From positions 1 through 64,000 of the forward strand of contig NZ_CBDCEO010000013.1 in the NCBI RefSeq assembly GCF_965215815.1: a stretch of 64,000 nt of DNA, given 5' to 3'. Position numbers and translations under genes: made by a program. Below, in pieces: positions 32,077 through 39,926 of the stretch (its first letter is position 1; the number at the start of each line of letters is the position of its first letter). The DNA is from Poriferisodalis sp965215815 (GTDB lineage: Bacteria; Actinomycetota; Acidimicrobiia; Acidimicrobiales; Poriferisodalaceae). The notes beneath the pieces are model-generated. The model did not search any database, was not told where the DNA came from, and saw nothing but the letters and a program-made list of their open reading frames with translations.

Positions 32077-32592
32077 ATGGCACAAGCAGTGACAACGCCG
32101 TCCGAGCCGGTCCACCCCCAGACCCGCATCGGCCATATTCATCTGACGGTGACCGACCTGGAACGCTCGCTGGCCTTTTACCGCGATCTGTTGGGCTTTG
32201 AGGTGACCATGCGTTACAAGGATTCGGCCGTGTTTCTGTCCGCGGGCGGCTATCATCACCACCTGGCGCTGAATACCTGGGCCGGACCGGATGCCAGCCC
32301 GCCCCCGCCCGGACATACCGGGCTGTACCACTTTGCCATTCTCTATCCCAGCCGTCGGGAACTGGCCCGGGCGGTAAAGGCGCTGCAACAGGCTGACTAC
32401 CCCCTGCAAAATACCTCCGACCACGGCGTGTCCGAGTCCGTCTACCTGGCTGACCCGGACGGCAATGGGGTGGAACTGTCGGTTGACCGGCCGCCCGAGA
32501 CCTGGCCCCGCGACACGCAGGGCAATATTCAGGCCGGTCGCGGGAGGGTGGACTTGGACGCGTTACTGGCCGAACTGGACGAAAGGGCCTAG
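32077..32592 (+). CDS. VOC family protein (glyoxalase/extradiol dioxygenase-like)
   Basis: The 171-residue protein has paired beta-alpha-beta-beta-beta units: IGHIHLTVTDLERSLAFYRD, then YHFAILYPSRRELARAV and VYLADPDGNGVELSVD. The metal ligands would be His in the first strand, His in YHFAI and Glu in GVELS. It resembles CatE-like one-domain ring-cleavage dioxygenases and glyoxalases. AAGGAGG precedes the ATG. It lies 16 bases after the CMD-like gene and 2 bases before the acyl-CoA dehydrogenase gene. Confidence 0.82.
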   Translation: MAQAVTTPSEPVHPQTRIGHIHLTVTDLERSLAFYRDLLGFEVTMRYKDSAVFLSAGGYHHHLALNTWAGPDASPPPPGHTGLYHFAILYPSRRELARAVKALQQADYPLQNTSDHGVSESVYLADPDGNGVELSVDRPPETWPRDTQGNIQAGRGRVDLDALLAELDERA

Positions 32593-32594
32593 GC

Positions 32595-33782
32595 ATGGAT
32601 TTCAAATTCAGCCCGGAAGACGAAGCCTTTCGGCAGGAATGCAGAAGCTGGCTGGAACACAACATCCCCCACGACTGGCGGGACGACGAGGAATTACACG
32701 ACCCCGACACCAGGGAAGAATTCGAGCGTCGCCGTGCCTGGCATCGTCAGTTATATGACGACGGCTGGATGTGTATTCACTGGCCCCAAGAGTATGGCGG
32801 ACGTGGCGCCAGCCTCATCCAGCAAGTCATTTACAATCAGGAACTCGACCGCGCCAAGGCTCCGCCCACGGTCAATTTTCAGGGCATCGCGCGGGTGGGA
32901 CCGACGCTGATGCAGTGGGGCACGCCGGAACAGAAGCAGCGCTATATCCCCAGGATTCCGCCGGCTGAAGAAATCTGGTGTCAGGGCCTATCAGAGCCCG
33001 ACCACGGCTCTGACCTGGCCGCGGTGGAGACGCGGGCGGTTGACCGGGGCGACCACTTCCTGGTCAACGGTTCCAAGGTCTGGACCTCCAACGCTCACCG
33101 CGCCGACTTCACCACCCTGCTGTGTCGGACCGATCCCGACGCGCCCAAGCATAAGGGCCTCAGCTATCTGCTGGTCGATATGAAAAGCCCCGGCATCACC
33201 GTACGGCCGCTGGTCCAGATGACCGGCGAGAGCGGCTTCAATCAGGTGTTTTTTGATGATGTCCAGGTCCCGCTGGCTAATCTCGTCGGAGAGAAGAACC
33301 GGGGCTGGATGGTCGCCATGACCAATATGATGTTCGAGCGCACGATTCACGGCGGGCGCACCGACATGATGGTCGAGGTCAGACAGCTCACCGAACTGGC
33401 AAAAAAAGTCGACCGGGGCGGTCATCCGGCCTGGCAGGATAGTTATGTGCGGCAAAGGCTGGCCGGCTTTGCGTGCGAGGCCGCCGCGCTCAAGTATACC
33501 AGTTTCCGGCAGCTCACCAGCCAGCTCAAAGGGCTGCCGCCCGGGCCGGAAGGCTCGATGATGAAGCTCGGCACGAGCGGCCTGAACCTGCGCATGCAGG
33601 ACTTTGCCATGGAGCTGCTGGGCCCCTATAGCCAGCTCGAATATCAGGCCAGCGGGGCGATTGACCGCGGCAAATGGTCGCATCGTATGCTGGCGGCGCG
33701 GCGCGGCACCATCGCCGCCGGGACCAACGAAATTCAGCACAACATCATCGGCGAGCGGGTACTCGGGCTCCCAAAGGGCTGA
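32595..33782 (+). CDS. acyl-CoA dehydrogenase family flavoprotein
   Basis: The 395-residue protein has the standard layout: N-terminal helical domain, a central beta domain with WCQGLSEPDHGSDLAA (flavin/substrate loop) and a C-terminal helical domain ending GTNEIQHNIIGERVLGLP, the signature of the family. It would introduce a double bond into an acyl-CoA with FAD, passing electrons to ETF. It starts 2 bases after the VOC gene and is clearly in the operon. Confidence 0.88.
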   Translation: MDFKFSPEDEAFRQECRSWLEHNIPHDWRDDEELHDPDTREEFERRRAWHRQLYDDGWMCIHWPQEYGGRGASLIQQVIYNQELDRAKAPPTVNFQGIARVGPTLMQWGTPEQKQRYIPRIPPAEEIWCQGLSEPDHGSDLAAVETRAVDRGDHFLVNGSKVWTSNAHRADFTTLLCRTDPDAPKHKGLSYLLVDMKSPGITVRPLVQMTGESGFNQVFFDDVQVPLANLVGEKNRGWMVAMTNMMFERTIHGGRTDMMVEVRQLTELAKKVDRGGHPAWQDSYVRQRLAGFACEAAALKYTSFRQLTSQLKGLPPGPEGSMMKLGTSGLNLRMQDFAMELLGPYSQLEYQASGAIDRGKWSHRMLAARRGTIAAGTNEIQHNIIGERVLGLPKG

Positions 33783-33872
33783 CTTGCCCCCTACTCCCGT
33801 GATGACAGAGGTGATACCACACAACAGCCTGAGCAGCGATGAAAAAGCAGCACAAATCGGAGGGAGCTGACC

Positions 33873-34991
33873 ATGCGTGACGGATATAAAATTGTTGATA
33901 CCGATTCTCATATGATGGAGCCGGACTGGCTGTGGGAGCGGCATATGGAAGACGCGTATAAGTCCGAGGCGCCCCGGATGGGTGATGCGCCAGGGTCGGG
34001 ACGCCGCACCTTTCTGGTTGAAGGCGAGTCGTTTACGCGCGAAAAGGGCAAATACCCGATGGCCGCCAAGGCGTTTCTGAAGGCGGCGTATAAGGCCATG
34101 GACCGCTTTGAGCGCGCCAAAGACACCGGCTTTAGTGCCAAAAGCCGGATCATGGACATGGACGAGCAAGGCGTGGATGTCCAGATTCTCTACCCGACCT
34201 ATACCGGCCAGATGCTCGGCCGCGAGTTCCGCGACACCAAACTGCTGGCGGCCTGCTGTCGGGCCTATAATAACTGGGCCGCCGACTACACCTCCGAAGC
34301 GCCCGAGCGCCTGCGCTGGGCCGCGGCCCTGCCCATGCAGGAGCCGGAGGAGGCGATCAAAGAGGCCGAACGCGCCGCGGCAAACGGTTGCGTCAGTTAT
34401 TATATGCGGCCCAACCCGGTCGGCGGCCGCACCCTGTGGCATGAGGACTATCATCCGCTGTGGGCAACCATCGAAAGGCTGGGCCGCCCGCTCTCAACCC
34501 ATGACTCGGCTTCGGCCTCGGTGCCCTCGTTTGGCGATCGCATGGACACGCATACCAGCGGCCATATTTTATCCCATCCGTTTGAGGCCATGGCGGCCAT
34601 GGCCGGTCTGATCTGGTTCGGTATCTTTGAAAAATTCCCCCAACTCAAAGTCATCCACGTTGAGGGCGACGGCGGCTGGACCCCGTACTGGCTGCAACGC
34701 ATGGAGCAGCACTGGGAATTCAGCGGCAACGCTGAACATGAATATCTCACCCGGCCGCCGACGGAGTATTTTCGCAGCAATGTGTGCGTGGGTTTTCGGG
34801 GTGACGAGCCCACCATGAAAGCCGCGGTCGAGCTGGTCGGCGACGATAATTTCACCTGGGACTCTGACTATCCACACCCGGACGGCACCTATCCCTGGGG
34901 CGTGCAAGCCATGCTCGACCAGCCCATTCCCGAAGAGTCAAAGCGCAAGATGTTCTGGGATAATGGGGCGCGCATTTTTAATTTAGCGTAG
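33873..34991 (+). CDS. amidohydrolase family 2 metal-dependent hydrolase/decarboxylase
   Basis: This 372-residue protein is the second member of the amidohydrolase-2 family in the window. It starts YKIVDTDSHMMEPDWLWERH, with DSH at residues 11-13, and ends with SDYPHPDGTYPWG carrying the distal acidic ligand. GGAGGG lies upstream of the ATG. It follows the acyl-CoA dehydrogenase gene by 90 bases and precedes an SDR by 22. Family members decarboxylate or hydrolyse aromatic and heterocyclic acids; the substrate is not evident. Confidence 0.82.
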   Translation: MRDGYKIVDTDSHMMEPDWLWERHMEDAYKSEAPRMGDAPGSGRRTFLVEGESFTREKGKYPMAAKAFLKAAYKAMDRFERAKDTGFSAKSRIMDMDEQGVDVQILYPTYTGQMLGREFRDTKLLAACCRAYNNWAADYTSEAPERLRWAAALPMQEPEEAIKEAERAAANGCVSYYMRPNPVGGRTLWHEDYHPLWATIERLGRPLSTHDSASASVPSFGDRMDTHTSGHILSHPFEAMAAMAGLIWFGIFEKFPQLKVIHVEGDGGWTPYWLQRMEQHWEFSGNAEHEYLTRPPTEYFRSNVCVGFRGDEPTMKAAVELVGDDNFTWDSDYPHPDGTYPWGVQAMLDQPIPEESKRKMFWDNGARIFNLA

Positions 34992-35013
34992 CGGCTGCTG
35001 AGGAGAAACACAC

Positions 35014-35817
35014 ATGGATTTTAGCGGTAAAGTCGGCTTGGTGACGGGTGCGGCCTCGGGCATTGGCCGCGCCACCGCACTGGGATTTGCCCAGCGTGGC
35101 GGTGCGGTTGCGGTCGCGGACATCAACGCCGAGAACGCCAACGCGGTGGTTGCCGAGATCACGGCAGCGGGCGGAAGGGCCACTGCGGTTATCGCCGATG
35201 TGACCCAACAGGCCGACCTCGACCGGATGATTGCGACCACGACGGATGCCTTTGGCCGACTCGATTTTCTGCATAATAATGCCTTTGGACTGCCCGCGGC
35301 CCGGCCTGACAGTACGGTCATGGCCCGCACAGCCGACCTGGAAGATCGCGTCTGGGACAATACGATAGACCTGGGTCTGTCGTCGGTCTTTCACGCCATG
35401 AAGAAGGCGATTCCGGTCATGCGCCAGAACGGCGGTGGGGCCATCGTCAACACCGCCTCCATTTCGGGTCTGCGGGCCGATTACGGCATTGCCGCGTATA
35501 ATGCCGCCAAGGCCGGCGTGATCAATCTCACCCGGGTGGTTGCCGTTGAGTATGCCCGCCACGGCATTCGGGCGAATTGCATTTGCCCAGGCGTCATCGA
35601 TACTCCGCTGAATGCGTCTATGTTGGAACAGCCGGGATTTGCGGCGCGATTCAAGGCGGCTATTCCGCTGGGCCGACTTGGTACGCCGGAAGAAATGGCC
35701 AACGTTATTTTGTTCCTGGCCTCCGACTTGGCCTCGTTTGTGACGGGCGCGGCGTTTGTGGCCGATGGAGGGCAGACGGCAAAGACGGGCAGTCCATCGT
35801 TTCTGCCGGAGGGATGA
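35014..35817 (+). CDS. SDR family oxidoreductase
   Basis: The 267-residue Rossmann enzyme carries the cofactor motif TGAASGIG (residues 11-18), NTASISG with the catalytic serine near residue 149, and Tyr162/Lys166 in YNAAK. The Asp after strand 2 (VADINAE) points to NAD rather than NADP. It should oxidise or reduce an alcohol/ketone intermediate of the operon. GAGGAG precedes the ATG. Confidence 0.87.
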   Translation: MDFSGKVGLVTGAASGIGRATALGFAQRGGAVAVADINAENANAVVAEITAAGGRATAVIADVTQQADLDRMIATTTDAFGRLDFLHNNAFGLPAARPDSTVMARTADLEDRVWDNTIDLGLSSVFHAMKKAIPVMRQNGGGAIVNTASISGLRADYGIAAYNAAKAGVINLTRVVAVEYARHGIRANCICPGVIDTPLNASMLEQPGFAARFKAAIPLGRLGTPEEMANVILFLASDLASFVTGAAFVADGGQTAKTGSPSFLPEG

Positions 35818-35868
35818 AAAAGCCCTGCCCCTCTCCCAAAAAAGGAAGGAATAAAAAAGGAGGACAAC

Positions 35869-36306
35869 ATGGCAGACAAGAGTATTGAGGCGCAGATGCA
35901 GGACATGATAGACCGCGAGGCGATTCGCAACCTGCCTTTGCAGTATTGTCACTGTGTGTGGCAACAGGACTTGGACGGATACGTCAATCTCTTTACCGCA
36001 GACGGCTCGTTCTCGACCGACGACCCCAGCCTGCCGGGCGCACAGGGCCGCGCCGGCCTGCGCACCATGATCCAGGGTGGCCTGGCGATGCAGCCTCGGC
36101 CCTTCATCCATAACCACGTCATCGAACTGGGTGGACCGGATCAGGCCACGGGGACGTGTTATGTGGAAGTCCACATGAACCGAGAGGGCAAAAAGTGGGA
36201 AATGAAGGGCTGGTATAACGACGAGTACGCCAAGGTTGACGGCGAGTGGAAGTTCAAGTCGCGCCGGATCACGACCGATTCCTTTGGACCCAAGGACGCA
36301 GCCTAG
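35869..36306 (+). CDS. NTF2-like/SnoaL-like domain protein
   Basis: This 145-residue protein has the cone-like NTF2 fold pattern: an N-terminal helix (DMIDREAIRNLPLQYCHCVW), DLDGYVNLFTADGSF, then long strands (RPFIHNHVIELGG, KKWEMKGWYNDEY). Such proteins act as small hydrolases, isomerases or ring-hydroxylating accessory proteins. AAGGAGG precedes the ATG. It ends the plus-strand operon, 13 bases before the convergent LLM gene. Confidence 0.78.
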   Translation: MADKSIEAQMQDMIDREAIRNLPLQYCHCVWQQDLDGYVNLFTADGSFSTDDPSLPGAQGRAGLRTMIQGGLAMQPRPFIHNHVIELGGPDQATGTCYVEVHMNREGKKWEMKGWYNDEYAKVDGEWKFKSRRITTDSFGPKDAA

Positions 36307-36319
36307 CGGAATCGACAGC

Positions 36320-37153
36320 TCAGTCTCTGGGCACCTCAGCGTACACGCGCTGCATGGTGTCCAGATGACCCTGCGCATCCAGACCGCCCCCGAGTGTGCG
36401 TAAGCACAGGTGGCTCAGGCCGGCCCGTCGCCACCCGGACACGCGGTCGCGCCATTCCGCTTCTCGGGGGCCGACCACAGCCACGCCGGCTTCGGTACCG
36501 ATATCCTGCGGACGGCGTCCGACCGTTTCGGCGGCGCGCAGAATATCGGCCTGTATGGCCGGGAACTCTTCCGGTGTACACAGCACAAACCAACCATCGG
36601 CCAGGCGTCCGACCCGACGCCGAATGCGCGGGATGGGCACACTCTGCGCGCCTATCCAGAGCGGGATCGGCCTTTGGACCGGCAGCGGATTCAGACCGGC
36701 CCCGGACACCGTGTCCCAACGTCCGTCAAAGTCCACCGTGGGCTGCGTCCAAAGCTGCTTGAGGAGGGCCATCTGCTCTTCGCAGCGAGCCCCCCGCGTA
36801 TGAAAGTCCGCACCTAATGCGCGGTATTCCTCAGCGCTGGGACCGACGCCTATCCCGAGACGCAAGCGGCCGCCGGACAGCACGTCCAGCTCCGCGGCCT
36901 GCTTGGCGACCAGCACGGTCTGGCGCGAAGGCAGAACTATAACCGAAGGCACCAACTCGATCTTCTGCGTGATGGCCGCAACATAGACCAGCAGCGTCAG
37001 CGGCTCATGCACATAGCCGCTATCGGGCCGGAGAACCTGATCCGGGACGCGCAAATGGGTGTAGCCCAACTCGTCGGCAGTCTGGGCAAATGCCTTGATC
37101 GCTCCTAAATCTCCCTGAAGTTCTCTTACCGGCAGTGAAATCCCAATCCGCAT
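36320..37153 (-). CDS. LLM class F420-dependent oxidoreductase (TIGR03619-like)
   Basis: The 277-residue protein starts MRIGISLPVRELQGD and shows YTHLRVPDQVLRPD, ELVPSVIVLPSRQTVLVAKQ and GGRLRLGIGVGPSAEEY, all usual in the F420-dependent luciferase-like family. I start it at 37153, after an AGGAG; the frame to 37171 has no RBS. It is slightly shorter than the TIGR03619-like member at 25720. It lies downstream of a decayed LLM gene on the same strand. Confidence 0.82.
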   Translation of the reverse strand: MRIGISLPVRELQGDLGAIKAFAQTADELGYTHLRVPDQVLRPDSGYVHEPLTLLVYVAAITQKIELVPSVIVLPSRQTVLVAKQAAELDVLSGGRLRLGIGVGPSAEEYRALGADFHTRGARCEEQMALLKQLWTQPTVDFDGRWDTVSGAGLNPLPVQRPIPLWIGAQSVPIPRIRRRVGRLADGWFVLCTPEEFPAIQADILRAAETVGRRPQDIGTEAGVAVVGPREAEWRDRVSGWRRAGLSHLCLRTLGGGLDAQGHLDTMQRVYAEVPRD

Positions 37154-37178
37154 AGCTTCTCTCCTACGCATTCAACAC

Positions 37179-37596
37179 TTATAGACACAACTCCGCCAGG
37201 ACGCGCAGGGCTTCAACCTGATTCGTGCCAATAATCATGGTCGTAACGGGCGACGCCTTCCAGCGCGTGAGTTGCTCGGCAATGCGTTCTTTGGGACCGA
37301 CCAGGGCGACGGCATCAACCAGCTCATCGGGCACGGCCTCTTGCGCTTCTGCCTTCCGGCCCGAGAGATACAAATCTTGTAGTGATGTCGCCAGATCCGC
37401 ATACCCAAAGTTCCGTATATAGCTGTTATAGAAATTCTTGCTGCGCGCCAACAAAGGCCAGAAAAGAAACGACATCCGATCCCCAGGCCTCACCGGTCCA
37501 GACCGAGTCGAACCCGAGGCGTTCGGCTTCAAGGATCACCTCCATGGTGTGTTGCATCTTCGGGCCTGAGTATCCGGTGACTAATCCGAGTCGCAT
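37179..37596 (-). pseudogene. LLM oxidoreductase gene with internal deletion and frame break
   Basis: Reading from an ATG at 37596, 53 codons encode a normal LLM N terminus (MRLGLVTGYSGPKMQHTM, then VILEAERLGFDSVWTGEAWG) ending in a stop near 37435. A different frame then carries a normal LLM C terminus (KNFYNSYIRNFGYADLAT through VALVGPKERIAEQLTRW) to 37179. About 200 central residues of a protein of 330 are missing. It is therefore a deletion pseudogene rather than a small gene. Confidence 0.75.
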
Positions 37597-37629
37597 CGCA
37601 CTACCTACTGTGGGTTCGGACTATAGCGT

Positions 37630-38493
37630 TCACACCCGTACGTCTTCGACCGTGCTGCGGCGCAACTCACGCCGCTGGGAAAGATCGTAACGGCGGCCGC
37701 GATGCAGCACAGCCCGGTTGTCCCAGATCACCAAATCGCCCGGACGCCAGGTATGGCGATACACAAATTGACGTTGCGTCGCATGCTCTAAAAGATCGGC
37801 GAGTAAGAGCCGCCCTTCCGGGACGGGCCGTTCCAGAATGCGAGCGGCATGCGCCCCGATAAAGAGCGTCTTCCGCCGGGAGCCCGGATGGAGCCGGACG
37901 ACAGGCCATTCCACGCTCGGATACTTGGCCAGATCTTCCGGCGTGTATTGCTGATCACCGAGCCGGACACGCGAATGAAAGGCGGAGTGTTCGGCTATAA
38001 GCCCCTCGATCTCAGCCGTGACATCGTCCGGCAGCGCAGCGTAGGCCGCGCGCATATCAGCGAACTCGGTTTCGCCTCCTTGTTCGGGGAGGATACAAGC
38101 CAACAAGAGCGAATACTTAGCGGATGGTTGCTTGAACGAGCTGTCGCTGTGCCAGAGCTGATTGGCAAGCATAGTAATCAGGCGAGGATCGTCCCGCGCG
38201 AGGATTTGGCTTTCGAGATCAACGTTGGAGATGTCGATCATTCCGGCCTCTTTGAATCGACTCCGCCGCTGCAACACCTTGAGCAGCCCCATATCAACGG
38301 GACCGAGCGCGCGGGTAAACGCCATCTGCTGGGATTCATCCAGGACTTGATCGCGGAAGACCAGAACAGCGAACTCATCCATGGCAGCCTCTATCTCGGC
38401 TGCTAAATCTGCATCAGTTGGTTGCCGCAGATCAATCCCTTGGACTTCAGCAGCGAACACGGGGTGCAATGGAGACAGGGTGAGGGTGTGCAT
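37630..38493 (-). CDS. TauD/TfdA family Fe(II)/2-oxoglutarate dioxygenase
   Basis: The 287-residue enzyme has the iron triad His115/Asp117 (LWHSDSSF) and His264 (LHRGRRYD), with arginines for 2-oxoglutarate in RRELRRS. It is related to the enzyme at 26619, sharing DLRQPTD, VLVFRDQ, AEIEGL and QRQFVYRHTWRPGDLV-type stretches, so the two look like paralogues. It lies upstream of the deleted LLM gene on the same strand. Substrate unknown. Confidence 0.86.
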   Translation of the reverse strand: MHTLTLSPLHPVFAAEVQGIDLRQPTDADLAAEIEAAMDEFAVLVFRDQVLDESQQMAFTRALGPVDMGLLKVLQRRSRFKEAGMIDISNVDLESQILARDDPRLITMLANQLWHSDSSFKQPSAKYSLLLACILPEQGGETEFADMRAAYAALPDDVTAEIEGLIAEHSAFHSRVRLGDQQYTPEDLAKYPSVEWPVVRLHPGSRRKTLFIGAHAARILERPVPEGRLLLADLLEHATQRQFVYRHTWRPGDLVIWDNRAVLHRGRRYDLSQRRELRRSTVEDVRV

Positions 38494-38601
38494 GGGATTG
38501 CCCTCCTGAAGAATGCGCGGCCCTTCCTGGTTGAGTCCAGAGCCGCCTTTTGCCCGACCAGGTCGAGTATGCCCGTCCGAGATCGATTTGGGAAGCGGTC
38601 C

Positions 38602-39651
38602 CTACTCCACGTCCGTGATGACAAAATTCTGGCTGTTCTGCTGCCACTCCAGTGTGACCGTCTCGCCCAGCATGGGGAAGTCCTCGACTACACATTCCCC
38701 CTCCGCCCCCCGCAGAAACTCCGCCTCGATCCCTTCCCCCACGGTCGTCACCCGCACCGTGGCCCGGCCTAACTCTTCGCCATCGACGAACGCCACCACC
38801 TCATGCTCGCCCTCGCCCAACAGGTTCCAGTTGAACAACAACCCAAACCCGTTGGCCGTGTCCCCACACGCCTCCAGCGTGTCCAACCGCTCCGTGCCAT
38901 ACCCGGTCACATGCCGTCCGACCTCCCCCCCCTCGGTCGTGATCTCAATCTCCACCGTCTCGGCTTCGCACACCCAGCCCGACAACACCCCAATCCCACT
39001 CTGAAACGAATTGGGCCCCGGATTCTCCAGATACCCAATGTCTATCAACCCCGCCCGGTTGGTGGTGCCAGCAGGGGCCGCGCCCTCGGCGATCACAAAG
39101 TTCTGACTATTCTGCTGCCAGGTGAGCAGGGCCGTCTCCCCGGCCAGCGGAAAGTCCGGCGCCAGACACTCGCCCTCGGCTCCCCGTACAAACTCTTCCC
39201 CCAGCGTCGTTACCGTCACCGTGGTCCGGCTCCACTCCATCCCGTCCACCCGCGCCACGACGCTATGCGTCCCGTCGCCCAGCAGGTTCCAGTTGAATAA
39301 CAACCCAAAGCCGTTGTCGGTGTCCCCACACTCTCCTTGGGTGTCCAGCCGCTCGGTGCCATAGCCCGCCTCGAACCGACCGACCTCCCCCGCCTCGGAC
39401 GTGAGCTCAATTACAATCTCCTCGGCTTCGCACACCCAGCCCGAGATCACCCCAATGCCACTCTGGAACGAGTGGGCCTCCGGATTCTCCAGATACCCCA
39501 CCACGTCGCCCGGCGGCGGTGGCGGTGGTGACGGCGGCGGTCGTGGTGGTATAACGATGTTCGCCGGCAGGCTCAGACGCAGCGTGACGGTGGGGCGCCA
39601 CCAGGGGGCAGCGGCCCAGTGGGCTCCCAGAGTGTCATCAATCCTATACAT
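38602..39651 (-). CDS. protein with two 150-residue beta-rich repeats
   Basis: This 349-residue protein (start at 39651, preceded by GAGG; longer starts at 39696 and 39801 are possible) has a proline run (PPRPPPSPPPPPPG) and then two copies of a domain of about 150 residues. Each copy has GYLENP, SFQSGIGVISGWVCEAE, YGTERLDT, CGDTDNGFGLLFNWNLLG and WQQNSQNFVI. Two conserved Cys per copy could form a disulfide. The domain occurs in secreted proteins of uncultured bacteria, but I can name no function. No signal peptide is visible, which is odd for such a protein and suggests a lost or misplaced N terminus. Confidence 0.65.
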   Translation of the reverse strand: MYRIDDTLGAHWAAAPWWRPTVTLRLSLPANIVIPPRPPPSPPPPPPGDVVGYLENPEAHSFQSGIGVISGWVCEAEEIVIELTSEAGEVGRFEAGYGTERLDTQGECGDTDNGFGLLFNWNLLGDGTHSVVARVDGMEWSRTTVTVTTLGEEFVRGAEGECLAPDFPLAGETALLTWQQNSQNFVIAEGAAPAGTTNRAGLIDIGYLENPGPNSFQSGIGVLSGWVCEAETVEIEITTEGGEVGRHVTGYGTERLDTLEACGDTANGFGLLFNWNLLGEGEHEVVAFVDGEELGRATVRVTTVGEGIEAEFLRGAEGECVVEDFPMLGETVTLEWQQNSQNFVITDVE

Positions 39652-39926
39652 TACTTCCCTCGCCGCCTGGGACCATACACCATTGCGTCGCGTCATATAC
39701 CTCCAAAATGGGAGGAAATTTGCATATAGGCGGCAGGTTCCGCGGGAGGGGAGTCCCGTGGCGCGGCGGGCACGTGCGCGGGGAGACGCTCCGCGTGTCA
39801 CCGCGCTACCAGGCAGGCCCCGCTCATCCGACGCAACGTATTGATTCTTCCCGCCTCAGCGTTTACGATTCGGACACATTTTTTCCGCTGTAGCCCTGCA
39901 TAACCATTTCGCAAAGGAGTGAACTC

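Noticed and set aside
32991..34454. 487-codon open frame on the minus strand
   Set aside because: It lies opposite the acyl-CoA dehydrogenase and amidohydrolase genes, which have strong family motifs. Its sequence is low-complexity GC-driven antisense.
34978..36378. 466-codon open frame on the minus strand
   Set aside because: It is antisense to the SDR and NTF2-like genes and shows no protein motif.
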